Positions 25,143 to 32,954 of a stretch of DNA of 64,000 nucleotides are shown here, piece by piece; the first letter of the stretch is position 1; every line of letters begins with the position of its first letter. The notes beneath the pieces were generated by a model, which did not search any database, was not told where the DNA came from, and was given only the letters and a program-made list of their open reading frames with translations. The stretch comes from Arthrobacter sp. Leaf337 (GTDB lineage: Bacteria; Actinomycetota; Actinomycetes; Actinomycetales; Micrococcaceae), in assembly GCF_001423745.1 (NCBI RefSeq), contig NZ_LMPC01000031.1, positions 62,474-126,473 of the forward strand, written 5' to 3'. Both the position numbers and the translations under genes were made by a program.

Positions 25143-26980
25143 GGCAGGTCCTCCATCGGGTCGGCCGAGAAGGGCAGGGTTGCGGCCACGGTTGTTCCGC
25201 GGCCGGCCGGGCTGGTGACCGTAAGGGAGCCGCCCAGGGCCGCCGCCCGGTCGGCCAGCCCCAGCAGGCCGCCGTCGGCGCCGGGACTCGCCCCGCCGAT
25301 CCCGTTATCCGTCACGTGCAGGCTGAGTCCGTCTTCCGTGCCTTTGACGCCGATCTGCAGGTTCGAGGCCCGGGCGTGCTTGGCGGCGTTGGTCACGGCC
25401 TCGGCGCAGATGAAATACGCTGCGAGTTCCACCGGCGGCGGAGGCCTTTGCGGCAGGTCAACGTCCAGCTCGATGGGCAGCGCGGACCGCTCCGCGAGCG
25501 CCGTGAGCGAGCCGCCCAGGCCTCTTTCGCGCAGCGACGGCGGGTAGACGCCCCGGGCCAGTTCACGCAGTTCCGCCAGCGCAACGGCGAGCTCGTCGCT
25601 GGCCTGCGCCACAAGGACTTTCATCTCCTCGGGGCTCGCGGCACGCCGTGCCCTCGCCAGGTCCATGGACACGCCCACCAGACGCTGCTGCGCACCGTCG
25701 TGGAGGTCCCGTTCGAGTTCACGACGCCGGGCGTCCCCGGCGGTGACTATCCGTTCCCGGGAGCGGCGGACCTCGACCAGCTGGTCCCGCAGCTGCTGCT
25801 CCATGTTCTGGTTGTCCAGGGCCAGGGACGTGGCGCTCTGCACTGCCGCCAGCAGCTGGGGCTGGTCCCGGAGTGCTTCGTCGAAAACCAGGGCCCCGAC
25901 GGGCGTGCCGTTACGCTCCAGAACCATGGCCGCCCGCCCGGATCCGTCCTCCGGGACGGCGCGGGGCACGCCGTCGTCGTCCACGAATCCGGACAGCGCT
26001 GGCGACCACCGCCACAGGCTGAGGGTGGGGTCCCGGACCGACCTGCGCAAGGCGCGGATCAGCCGGTCACTGACCGGCGCCGCACCGATCTCCACCAGCA
26101 GCTCGCTCAGCGCGCCGCGGGCGAACCGGTAGCGCCAGAGCCCCAGCAGCACGGCGAGCGGGACGATCGCCGTCGCCGGGTATTGCCACAGCAGTGCCTC
26201 ATTGGACAGTGTGCCGGTCAGCTGGACCACGGCAAGTGACACCCAGACGGTGGAGGCGGTCTTGATGATCACTGCCAGCCACAACGGCAGGAAGGCCGCC
26301 CGGTAGGCGGCTGAGCCGGACTGCCAGCGGGCCACGAGCACGGCCACAATTGCCAACCCGATGCCCACCTGGAGAATGCGGGCAACGTCGCCGATAGCGC
26401 TGGTGAGCTGCGGGCTGTCCCACAGCAGGAACAGGTTCCGGGACGTGGACTCCCCTGCGGCGATGTGCAGCCGGGGGTCGAAGAACGCCCAGCTCGCCAC
26501 GGCAATCACCGCCCAGGCGGCGAAGAAGAAAACCACGGCCGCCCGTTCCGCACGCGAGCGCAGGACTCCGGACGGGAAGCTGAGGGCCAGCTGCAGCAGC
26601 GGAGGCTGGTACATCAGGGTCAGCCCCACCCCCACCGTAAAGAGGACCGGATCACTGGACCGCCGCACGCCGGCCGCCAGCCACAGCAGCCCGGCCACCA
26701 CCAGCAGCAGGCCGGGATTCCGGTTGGGCCGGGTCTGCCACGCGGTCACGCCGGCCAGGACGAAGGCAAGCCCGACGGCGACGAACAGGGAGAGTTCAAA
26801 GACTGAGAAAGGTGCCCGGGCCGGGTTCTCGCCCCAGCGGATGACACCCTGGGCGTTGAGGACACCCAGCGTCCGGGCGGGATCCTGCAGGGCGGCCGGC
26901 TGCCAGTCGATCGAGATCAGCACCAGGGCCAGGACGCCCACGGTGGCAGCCACTACGAATACCAGTTGCTTGGGAGTCAC
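25139..26980 (-). CDS. NarX-type sensor histidine kinase with membrane sensor region
   Basis: A 613-residue kinase. The N-terminal 290 residues hold about eight hydrophobic helices, which is the likely sensing part. A linker with GAF-like features and a short coiled coil leads to the HisKA_3 domain with the phosphorylated His in ERDLHDGAQQRL (about residue 427). The HATPase domain has the N-box EAVTNAAKHA and the G-boxes DNGIGG and GLLGLADR. GTG 26980 has GGAGGGA six bases upstream and is preferred to the TTG at 26998. The signal is unknown; the partner is the overlapping NarL-type regulator. Confidence 0.92.
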   Translation of the reverse strand: MTPKQLVFVVAATVGVLALVLISIDWQPAALQDPARTLGVLNAQGVIRWGENPARAPFSVFELSLFVAVGLAFVLAGVTAWQTRPNRNPGLLLVVAGLLWLAAGVRRSSDPVLFTVGVGLTLMYQPPLLQLALSFPSGVLRSRAERAAVVFFFAAWAVIAVASWAFFDPRLHIAAGESTSRNLFLLWDSPQLTSAIGDVARILQVGIGLAIVAVLVARWQSGSAAYRAAFLPLWLAVIIKTASTVWVSLAVVQLTGTLSNEALLWQYPATAIVPLAVLLGLWRYRFARGALSELLVEIGAAPVSDRLIRALRRSVRDPTLSLWRWSPALSGFVDDDGVPRAVPEDGSGRAAMVLERNGTPVGALVFDEALRDQPQLLAAVQSATSLALDNQNMEQQLRDQLVEVRRSRERIVTAGDARRRELERDLHDGAQQRLVGVSMDLARARRAASPEEMKVLVAQASDELAVALAELRELARGVYPPSLRERGLGGSLTALAERSALPIELDVDLPQRPPPPVELAAYFICAEAVTNAAKHARASNLQIGVKGTEDGLSLHVTDNGIGGASPGADGGLLGLADRAAALGGSLTVTSPAGRGTTVAATLPFSADPMEDLP

Positions 26981-27022
26981 GGTGCTTCCCTCCGCCAAGC
27001 TTAAGAATAGGCGCCCGTCAGG

Positions 27023-27859
27023 CTATTCGGCAGCCATCTGCGGCGCCAGCCGGTAGCCAATTCCCCGCACGGTTTCGACCCACCTGGGCGCGCGCGAGTC
27101 GTCTCCCAGCCGTTTCCGCAGGTTTCCCATGTGGACTTCGACGGTGCGCTCCTCTGCCGTGCTGACGTAGGAGCCGGTGTCGTAGGGTTCGTTCCTCAGG
27201 CGGCGGACCAGGTCGGCCTTGGTCTGAACCAGGCGGCCGTTCTCCAGGAGCACCAGGAGAAGGTCGAACTGGGTCCGGGTCAGCTCAATCCGTAGCCCCT
27301 CGAATTCGGCGGTCCTGGTTCCCTCGCTGAGCGTGAGGCCGTTGTGCTCGAAATCGGCGAGTTCGGGATCGGCAGGCTCACCCTGCCGGAGTGCCGCCAC
27401 GGCCGGGACGGACGACAGTGCGGCATCGTCCGGAGTGTTGAGCGCTCCCCGTGCATCACCGGCCGGTCCCGCCAGCCTGTGGCCAGCCCGCCTCGGCCGT
27501 CGCAGCATGGCGGCGATCCTCGCCCGCAGCTCGCGGGGACGGAAAGGCTTGGTCAGGAAGTCATCGGCCCCTGCTTCGAAGCCCATGATCGCGTCCGCTT
27601 CGTCCACCCGGCCGGTCACAATGACAAGGTAGGCGTCGCTAAACGTGCGGATGCGGCGGGACGCTTCCAGGCCGTCAAAGTCCGGAAGCCCGAGGTCCAT
27701 GGTGACCACCACCGGGTTGTACCGGCGGACCGCCTCAACACCTTCGAGCCCGGAGGCGGTCGCGTGGACGGCGAAACCTGACTGCAGCAGCACCTCCCGC
27801 AGGGAATTCCTGACGTCGTCGTCGTCCTCTACCACAACGGCAATGCCGCGTTCTTCCAT
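27023..27859 (-). CDS. OmpR/PhoB-type response regulator without adjacent classical kinase
   Basis: A 278-residue regulator: receiver domain (residues 1-120, acidic cluster EDDDD at 11-15, phosphorylated D55, K104), an unusually long linker of about 50 residues rich in Ala, Pro and Asp, and a winged-helix DNA-binding domain (about 175-275, ending WVETVRGIGYRLAPQ). A GGGGG stretch precedes the ATG. The kinase at 25139-26980 is of the NarX type and pairs with the NarL regulator, so this protein lacks a clear partner in the window. The divergent ATPase-only protein at 28175 might influence it, which is speculation. Confidence 0.92.
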   Translation of the reverse strand: MEERGIAVVVEDDDDVRNSLREVLLQSGFAVHATASGLEGVEAVRRYNPVVVTMDLGLPDFDGLEASRRIRTFSDAYLVIVTGRVDEADAIMGFEAGADDFLTKPFRPRELRARIAAMLRRPRRAGHRLAGPAGDARGALNTPDDAALSSVPAVAALRQGEPADPELADFEHNGLTLSEGTRTAEFEGLRIELTRTQFDLLLVLLENGRLVQTKADLVRRLRNEPYDTGSYVSTAEERTVEVHMGNLRKRLGDDSRAPRWVETVRGIGYRLAPQMAAE

Positions 27860-28174
27860 CTATGCCCCCATAGTCTTCGGCCAGTCACCCCTTCATATTC
27901 GTCGGCAGGGAGCCCGCGGATGGGTATCTCCACTAACTGGACATATGAGGTTGATGATGAGCCTACACACGGCGGGACAGCGGACATTGCCGTCGAATCA
28001 AATCTTGTGCATCTCTTGAGTTCGCCCCAGGTATCCCCGGGAACTTGAGCCAAAATTGCGTCAAAGTCGCGTCATTCATGATTCCGCCGGTCCACCCTTG
28101 AGTCATACATCCAGGCGGGAACCCAGCACCCGTGAGAAGGAAGCATCACAGGCTGCAAGGAAGCAGGACCGGCC
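27860..28174. other. 315-base divergent intergenic region
   Basis: It lies between the OmpR-type regulator and the ATPase-only protein. The repeated GCGTCA (TTGCGTCAAAGTCGCGTCA near 28055) could be part of a promoter or operator. In the frame of the downstream gene there is a TGA at 28133-28135, so that gene cannot start further upstream. Confidence 0.4.
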
Positions 28175-28648
28175 ATGAAAAAGGCTCAAGCTGCCAATGA
28201 GGTCGCCGCGATCCACGGCGTCATCACCGACCAGGCACCGTTGGATTTTCACGCCCTGGGGCTCGCCGGCTGCATCGACCGGCTCGCCGCCCCGCTGCGG
28301 GAGCAGGGAACCACGGTCCGGTGGGAGACGCCGCACCACGGCGTCGAGATACCGTCCGGCACTGCAGGGCTGCTCTACCACGCCGCCCAGGAGGCCCTGA
28401 GCAATGCGCTCAAATTCGCCGGTGCCACCGAACTGACCGTCCGGCTCGCGGCAGTACATCACGGCATCCGGCTGACGGTGGCCGACAACGGTGCAGGCTT
28501 CGACGGCAATGACCGCACGGGCAACCGCCCGCAGGGATTCGGACTGTTCCTGATGTCCATCGCAGTCCATGACGCCGGCGGCACCGCAACCATTGACAGT
28601 GCGCCCGGCGAGGGTACCCGCGTCACGGTCACGCTTCCGCTGGACTGA
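28175..28648 (+). CDS. histidine kinase-type ATPase domain protein lacking the H-box
   Basis: A 157-residue protein that matches only the C-terminal part of a NarX-type kinase. It begins just after where the phosphorylated His helix would end (DFHALGLAGCIDRLA), then shows the N-box EALSNALKFAGA, the G1 box VADNGAGFD and the G2 box GFGLFLM. No transmitter His and no sensor are present, and an in-frame stop 39 bases upstream rules out a longer protein. It has a good AGGA ribosome site, so it looks intact. It may be an ATP-binding partner, an anti-sigma-like kinase or a remnant; confidence in the domain is high, in the role low. Confidence 0.8.
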   Translation: MKKAQAANEVAAIHGVITDQAPLDFHALGLAGCIDRLAAPLREQGTTVRWETPHHGVEIPSGTAGLLYHAAQEALSNALKFAGATELTVRLAAVHHGIRLTVADNGAGFDGNDRTGNRPQGFGLFLMSIAVHDAGGTATIDSAPGEGTRVTVTLPLD

Positions 28649-28724
28649 CCACACGCTTTTACGGGGGATTACCATGCATATCAGCCCGGGCCGTTGTGCC
28701 CACGGAACCAGCAACCGTCTCCAG

Positions 28725-28730
28725 TATTAT
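28725..28730 (+). promoter_or_regulatory. candidate -10 box for a leaderless transcript
   Basis: TATTAT lies seven bases upstream of the ATG at 28738, and there is no ribosome-binding sequence between. This spacing places transcription start at or next to the ATG, as in the many leaderless mRNAs of actinobacteria. No convincing -35 box was found. Confidence 0.45.
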
Positions 28731-28737
28731 TTTGCCC

Positions 28738-30054
28738 ATGACCAGGCCTGCGGTGAGGGCTCCTATCGCGGACGTGGCCCGCACTGCACTCGATACCGTC
28801 TGGGACCGGATCTTCTTTATGGTCGGTGGTGTCGCCGCCGCGTGGTTGACCTATCTTCTCCTTGAGCTCAGCTTCCAGTGGGGCTGGGGCCAGCTCTGGT
28901 TCACGTTCGTCTTCTGGGCCATGCTCGCCTACCTCGTCCTGCCCAGGCTCCACTCGATCCTGACCCGCGTCTATGTGCCCGACTATTTCATCGGGCGCGC
29001 CCGCACCAGCGACGGCCTGCTCGGCGATCCGGTGAATGTGGCCCTGCTCAGCTCCGAAGCCCAGCTCCACCACGTGATGCGCCGGGCCGGCTGGACCATC
29101 GCCGACGACGTCACCCTGGCCAGCAGCCGGAGGATCATCACCTCCACCCTGCTGCGCCGCAGCTACCTTGAGGCGCCGGTCAGCCCGCTCTTCCTCTTCG
29201 GCCGGCAGCAGGACTTCGCGTACCAGCAGGAAGTGGACGGAACCCCGGGCAAGCGCCACCACGTCCGCTTCTGGCGGTGCCCGCCCGGCTGGCTGCTTCC
29301 CGGCGGCGTGGCCGCGGACTGGCTGGCCGCGGGCACGTACGACCGCAGCGTCGGCTTGTCCCTGTTCACCCTCCAGATCACGCACAAGATCGACGAGCAC
29401 ACGGACGATGAGCGGGACCACATCGTCGCGTCCATTTCCGCCGCCGAACCCTCGGCCGACGTCCGGGTGATCCGGGACTTCTCCACCGGGTACCACACCC
29501 GCAACGGCGGAGGCGATGAAATTGCCACCGACGGCGACCTTCCCATCGTGAACCTGCGGGCAACGCCGGTGCCCGGCGTTGCTGTTCCGCGGCTCCCGAG
29601 CGACAGCAGGAACAGGCGCCCTGCGCCCACCATCATCGGAGCCGCCCTCGTGGCCGGCCGTGCACTCGCCGCGGCGGCACTGGCCCTGTCCGTCCTGCTC
29701 TTTCCCGCCGGGCACCTAAGCGAGGGCCAATCGCAGCTGGTGCTCTACGCCGGGGTGGCAGTACTGGTCCTCTCTGCCCTCGCGGAACTACTGCTCGCCT
29801 GGTTCGTCTTCCTGGGACGGAACTGGGCGCGCACGCTCGCCATGGCCTTGAGCACCGCCGCGATCGGCCTGCAGGTCATTGACGTCGCTCACGGGGGTCC
29901 TGGAATCACGCTGCAGACCAACCTCCCCGGCCTCACCTTGGACATCCTGCTGATCCTCGCGCTGTCCAGCGAGCGGTCCCGCGTCTACGCCCGCCGCGAC
30001 CGCAAGGAGCCAAAACGGATCGCCGCACGGCCCGGCGGCCGCGCAGCGATCTGA
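28738..30054 (+). CDS. LssY C-terminal domain-containing membrane protein
   Basis: A 438-residue membrane protein. Two helices come first (about residues 24-45 and 52-72), followed by a soluble LssY_C-type domain (about 90-270, with HHVMRRAGWTIADDVT and DYFIGRARTSDGLLGDPVN features) and four further helices (about 300-410). The LssY_C domain is found alone or attached to DedA/PAP2 proteins and has no settled function. ATG 28738 is chosen over 28696 because of the TATTAT box right upstream, which suggests a leaderless mRNA. The C-terminus is very basic. Confidence 0.75.
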   Translation: MTRPAVRAPIADVARTALDTVWDRIFFMVGGVAAAWLTYLLLELSFQWGWGQLWFTFVFWAMLAYLVLPRLHSILTRVYVPDYFIGRARTSDGLLGDPVNVALLSSEAQLHHVMRRAGWTIADDVTLASSRRIITSTLLRRSYLEAPVSPLFLFGRQQDFAYQQEVDGTPGKRHHVRFWRCPPGWLLPGGVAADWLAAGTYDRSVGLSLFTLQITHKIDEHTDDERDHIVASISAAEPSADVRVIRDFSTGYHTRNGGGDEIATDGDLPIVNLRATPVPGVAVPRLPSDSRNRRPAPTIIGAALVAGRALAAAALALSVLLFPAGHLSEGQSQLVLYAGVAVLVLSALAELLLAWFVFLGRNWARTLAMALSTAAIGLQVIDVAHGGPGITLQTNLPGLTLDILLILALSSERSRVYARRDRKEPKRIAARPGGRAAI

Positions 30055-30065
30055 CCGCTAGACCG

Positions 30066-30998
30066 TCAGAGCGTGGACGGGTCCGTGTTCGCGCCGCACA
30101 GGATCACGGCCACGCGTTCGCCTTCCGCCGGGACGTAGGCCCCGGAGGTCAGGGCGGCAAACGCCGCCGCCGCGCCGTGCTCCACCACCATCCGGTAGTC
30201 GGCCCACAGCCGCGAGCGCGCGGCGACAATCTCATCGTCGGACACCAGCACGCCAGCTACGCCGGTCCGCACCGCGAGGTCAAAGCCGATCCGGCCGATC
30301 CGGCGCGCTCCCAGCGAGTCCGCGGCAATCCCGGAAACCGCCACATCCACCGGTTCGCCCGCCTTCAGCGCGGCGTGCAGGGTGGGGGCGGTTGCGGGCT
30401 CCACTCCCACCACCCTGGCCAGGCCTTCGACGGCCGCGGCGATCCCGGCCATCAGGCCTCCACCGCCCACCGCCACCAGCACGGTGTCCACTCCGCCCAG
30501 CTGTTCCAGGAGCTCCGAACCGACTGTGCCGGCACCGGCGGCAATTTCGGGCTGGTCGTAGGCGTGGCAGTACACGGCTCCGGTCTCGGCCGCGTAGGCG
30601 GTGGCGGCGTCGTAGGCCACGGCATATTCGGCGCCGCGCTGGATCACTGTGGCCCCGGATTCCCTGAGTTTCTTCACCTTCATGGCGGGGGCTGTCTCCG
30701 GGACAAAGACGGTGGCGGGTACTCCCGCCTGCGCGGCGGCGTAGGCGTTGGCCAGGCCGGCGTTGCCGCCGGAAGCGACCACTATGCCGACGTCCTCCTT
30801 GAGCTCACCACGCTCGCGGCAGGAAAGCACGCGGTTGAATGCGCCCCGGGCCTTGAACGTGCCGGTGTGCTGCATGAACTCGCACTTCAGCCACACCGAC
30901 CCGGGAAAGCTCTCCGGGTCCGCTTCGATCACTGGCGTGCGGCGCACCAGCCCGGCAATCCTGGCGGCAGCTTCGTCGACGTCGGACCGGGTAATCAC
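30066..30998 (-). CDS. threonine/serine dehydratase-like PLP enzyme
   Basis: A 310-residue fold-type II PLP enzyme. The Schiff-base lysine is K49 (GTFKARGAFNR), the substrate loop is ASGGNAG near residues 75-81, and the phosphate-binding loop is VGGGGLMAG near 177. It lacks a C-terminal ACT domain, so it is the short, unregulated type, such as serine/threonine ammonia-lyase, or an epimerase. Its GTG start overlaps the stop of the IclR gene by four bases. It converges on the LssY_C gene with 11 bases between and no obvious terminator. Confidence 0.85.
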   Translation of the reverse strand: MITRSDVDEAAARIAGLVRRTPVIEADPESFPGSVWLKCEFMQHTGTFKARGAFNRVLSCRERGELKEDVGIVVASGGNAGLANAYAAAQAGVPATVFVPETAPAMKVKKLRESGATVIQRGAEYAVAYDAATAYAAETGAVYCHAYDQPEIAAGAGTVGSELLEQLGGVDTVLVAVGGGGLMAGIAAAVEGLARVVGVEPATAPTLHAALKAGEPVDVAVSGIAADSLGARRIGRIGFDLAVRTGVAGVLVSDDEIVAARSRLWADYRMVVEHGAAAAFAALTSGAYVPAEGERVAVILCGANTDPSTL

Positions 30999-31798
30999 CG
31001 CACTCCCCCGGCCGCCGTGCCGGCTGGTGCCGTGGCGCGCCCGCCGTAGTCATGGCCGATCTGGCGTGCGGCGTCCAGCAGGAACGGGACCACCGTCTTT
31101 TCGATGGCTTCCGCCGGAGCCCGGTGGGTCTGCAGGGACACGTTGACCGCGGCAACGACCTCGTGGCCGCGCCAGACCGGGACGGCCACACCGCGGAGGC
31201 CTTCCTCCAGTTCCTGCGAGACCATGGACCACCCCCTGGTCCTGGCTTGTTCCACTTCGGCCTGCAGCTGTTCGAGGGTGCCGATCGACCGCTCGGTGAA
31301 CCGCTGCAGCTGGACGGAGTCGTAGTACGTTTTCAGCTGGGCCTCGGACAACGCACCCAGCAGGACGCGTCCCATGGACGTTGCCCAGGCCGGGAACCTG
31401 GTACCCACACTGATGGAAACGCTGAGGAGGCGGGGCGACGGAACGCACGCGACGTACACGACGTCGGTGCCGTCAAGGATGCACAACGACGTTGTCTCGT
31501 TCAGCTCCGCGGCCAGGGACTTGAGGTGCCGCTCGGCGATTCTGGGGAGCGCAAGGTTTGCCAGGAAGGACTGCCCGATGTCCAGCGAGCGGGGGGTCAG
31601 TTCGAAATGTGAACCTTCGGCCCGCAGGTAGCCAAGGTCGGTCAGCGTCATCAGGAACCTCCGGGCTGAGGCCCTGGTCATGTCAGATTTCGCGGCAACC
31701 TGGGACACCGTCAGGCGGGGTTCGTCCGGAGCGAAGGCGCGCAGTACGTCAAAGGCCTTCTCCACCGACTTCACGAAGTATGCGGGTTGTTCCGCCAT
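30995..31798 (-). CDS. IclR family regulator, PcaR/PcaU-like
   Basis: A 267-residue IclR regulator with an N-terminal winged helix (residues 8-68, VSQVAAKSDMTRASARRFLMTL) and an effector domain (85-255). The opening YFVKSVEKAFDVLRAF and the segment LSVSISVGTRFPAWATSMGRVLLG are typical of the PcaR/PcaU/PobR branch, which controls protocatechuate, quinate and hydroxybenzoate genes. It lies next to a shikimate dehydrogenase homologue and a ShiA-like transporter, whose shared promoter holds two PcaR-like sites (32869-32909). Confidence 0.88.
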   Translation of the reverse strand: MAEQPAYFVKSVEKAFDVLRAFAPDEPRLTVSQVAAKSDMTRASARRFLMTLTDLGYLRAEGSHFELTPRSLDIGQSFLANLALPRIAERHLKSLAAELNETTSLCILDGTDVVYVACVPSPRLLSVSISVGTRFPAWATSMGRVLLGALSEAQLKTYYDSVQLQRFTERSIGTLEQLQAEVEQARTRGWSMVSQELEEGLRGVAVPVWRGHEVVAAVNVSLQTHRAPAEAIEKTVVPFLLDAARQIGHDYGGRATAPAGTAAGGVR

Positions 31799-31953
31799 GG
31801 AATCGCTTGCCCTTCCTGAAGCTCACATCCGGCGCCCGCGGACGCGTGGCCGCCGGCTTGTTTCGATCATATCCGGCCCCTATCCGCCGCACGACCGCGC
31901 AACCCGCAGGGTCCAGCTCCGGTCAGTTCCGGCCAGTTCCCCGCCGCATCCGG

Positions 31954-32790
31954 TCAGCCATCTGCCCGGATATGCGTCAGCGTCCGCCCCAGGAGCGTTC
32001 CCGTCTCCGGCGCCAGGCCAAGAATGGGGATCATGGCCGCCGCCTGCGCCCTAAGGTGGTCCCAGCCGTCGGCGTACGCCAGCCCCTGCGCCTTGGCGCT
32101 GGCGATGGTTGCGGTGGTGTGGCCGGCATAGACGAAGTCATAGACAAAGGCATCCGGCGAGAGCTGCGACTGCCCCCACGCCGGTTCATCATCAATGCCC
32201 TTGCCGAGGGGTGTCGCATTGACGATCAGGGATGCGCCGGGCGCGTGGTCCCGGGATTCGGCCCAGGACACGGCGGCGGCCTCCATGCCCAGGCTGGCAG
32301 CAAGGTCCACCAGTTGCTGCGACGCCAGCAGATCCTTGTCCGTTATCGTGACCCGGTCTGCCAGCCCCGCCAGTGCCACGAGGGTTGCGCGTGCGGCGCC
32401 GCCCGCCCCGAGCATCAGGGCGTGCCGCTGGTGCCGGCCGCCCAGGAGTTCGACGACGGCGGTGATGTCCGTGTTGTGCGCATTCAGCCTCCGGCCGTCC
32501 CGGACCAGGAGGTTGGAGGCTCCGCTGAGCCGGACCGGTCCGGTGACGGTGTCAGCCGTTCCCGCGGCCCACTGCTTGTGGGGCATCGTCACGTTTGCAG
32601 CCACGACGTCGGCCTCCAGCATGGCAGCACGTACGCCGGACATGTCCTGGCCGGCAGGCACGTCCCATGCTTCGTACGTCCAACTGCTCCCGAGCTCTTC
32701 GAAGACCGGGCCCCACAGCCCGGGCGACATGGCGCTTGAAGCAGCCGAGCCGATAAGGAACAAACGGTGTGCGGGCGTTCGGTTCTCCAT
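31954..32790 (-). CDS. shikimate (or quinate) dehydrogenase family protein
   Basis: A 278-residue NAD(P)-dependent shikimate dehydrogenase homologue. Substrate-binding residues are visible as the Ser pair in SSAMSPG (19-23), catalytic K72 in NVTMPHK and D108 in NAHNTD; the cofactor motif GAGGAA is at 128-133. ATG 32790 has GAGAGGG upstream; the frame up to 32883 overlaps the divergent promoter region. Since its context is an IclR regulator and an uptake transporter rather than aromatic amino acid synthesis genes, a catabolic paralogue acting on shikimate or quinate is more likely than biosynthetic AroE. Confidence 0.85.
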   Translation of the reverse strand: MENRTPAHRLFLIGSAASSAMSPGLWGPVFEELGSSWTYEAWDVPAGQDMSGVRAAMLEADVVAANVTMPHKQWAAGTADTVTGPVRLSGASNLLVRDGRRLNAHNTDITAVVELLGGRHQRHALMLGAGGAARATLVALAGLADRVTITDKDLLASQQLVDLAASLGMEAAAVSWAESRDHAPGASLIVNATPLGKGIDDEPAWGQSQLSPDAFVYDFVYAGHTTATIASAKAQGLAYADGWDHLRAQAAAMIPILGLAPETGTLLGRTLTHIRADG

Positions 32791-32868
32791 AATGACCCTC
32801 TCATGTGAAGACGCAGTCGGTTGCCCGGCCAGGAAAGTGTTGTGAGGCACCTCACCCTGCGGTACTCT

Positions 32869-32909
32869 ATTCCATAATCGCATACCGCACAGCTGTTCGG
32901 AATGCGCAC
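32869..32909. promoter_or_regulatory. two PcaR-like candidate IclR sites in the divergent promoter
   Basis: ATTCCATAATCGCAT (32869-32883) and GTTCGGAATGCGCAC (32895-32909) lie 26 bases apart between the shikimate dehydrogenase and transporter genes. Both resemble the PcaR site GTTCGATAATCGCAC as I remember it. A PcaR-like regulator is encoded next to them. Binding is inferred. Confidence 0.4.
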
Positions 32910-32954
32910 AAATGAAAAATCCAGACAGTCTTTCAACGCGGAGGGACCAGCATC

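Noticed and set aside
26981-26998. TTG start for the histidine kinase
   Set aside because: GTG 26980 has GGAGGGA at ideal spacing, while the TTG has no clear site.
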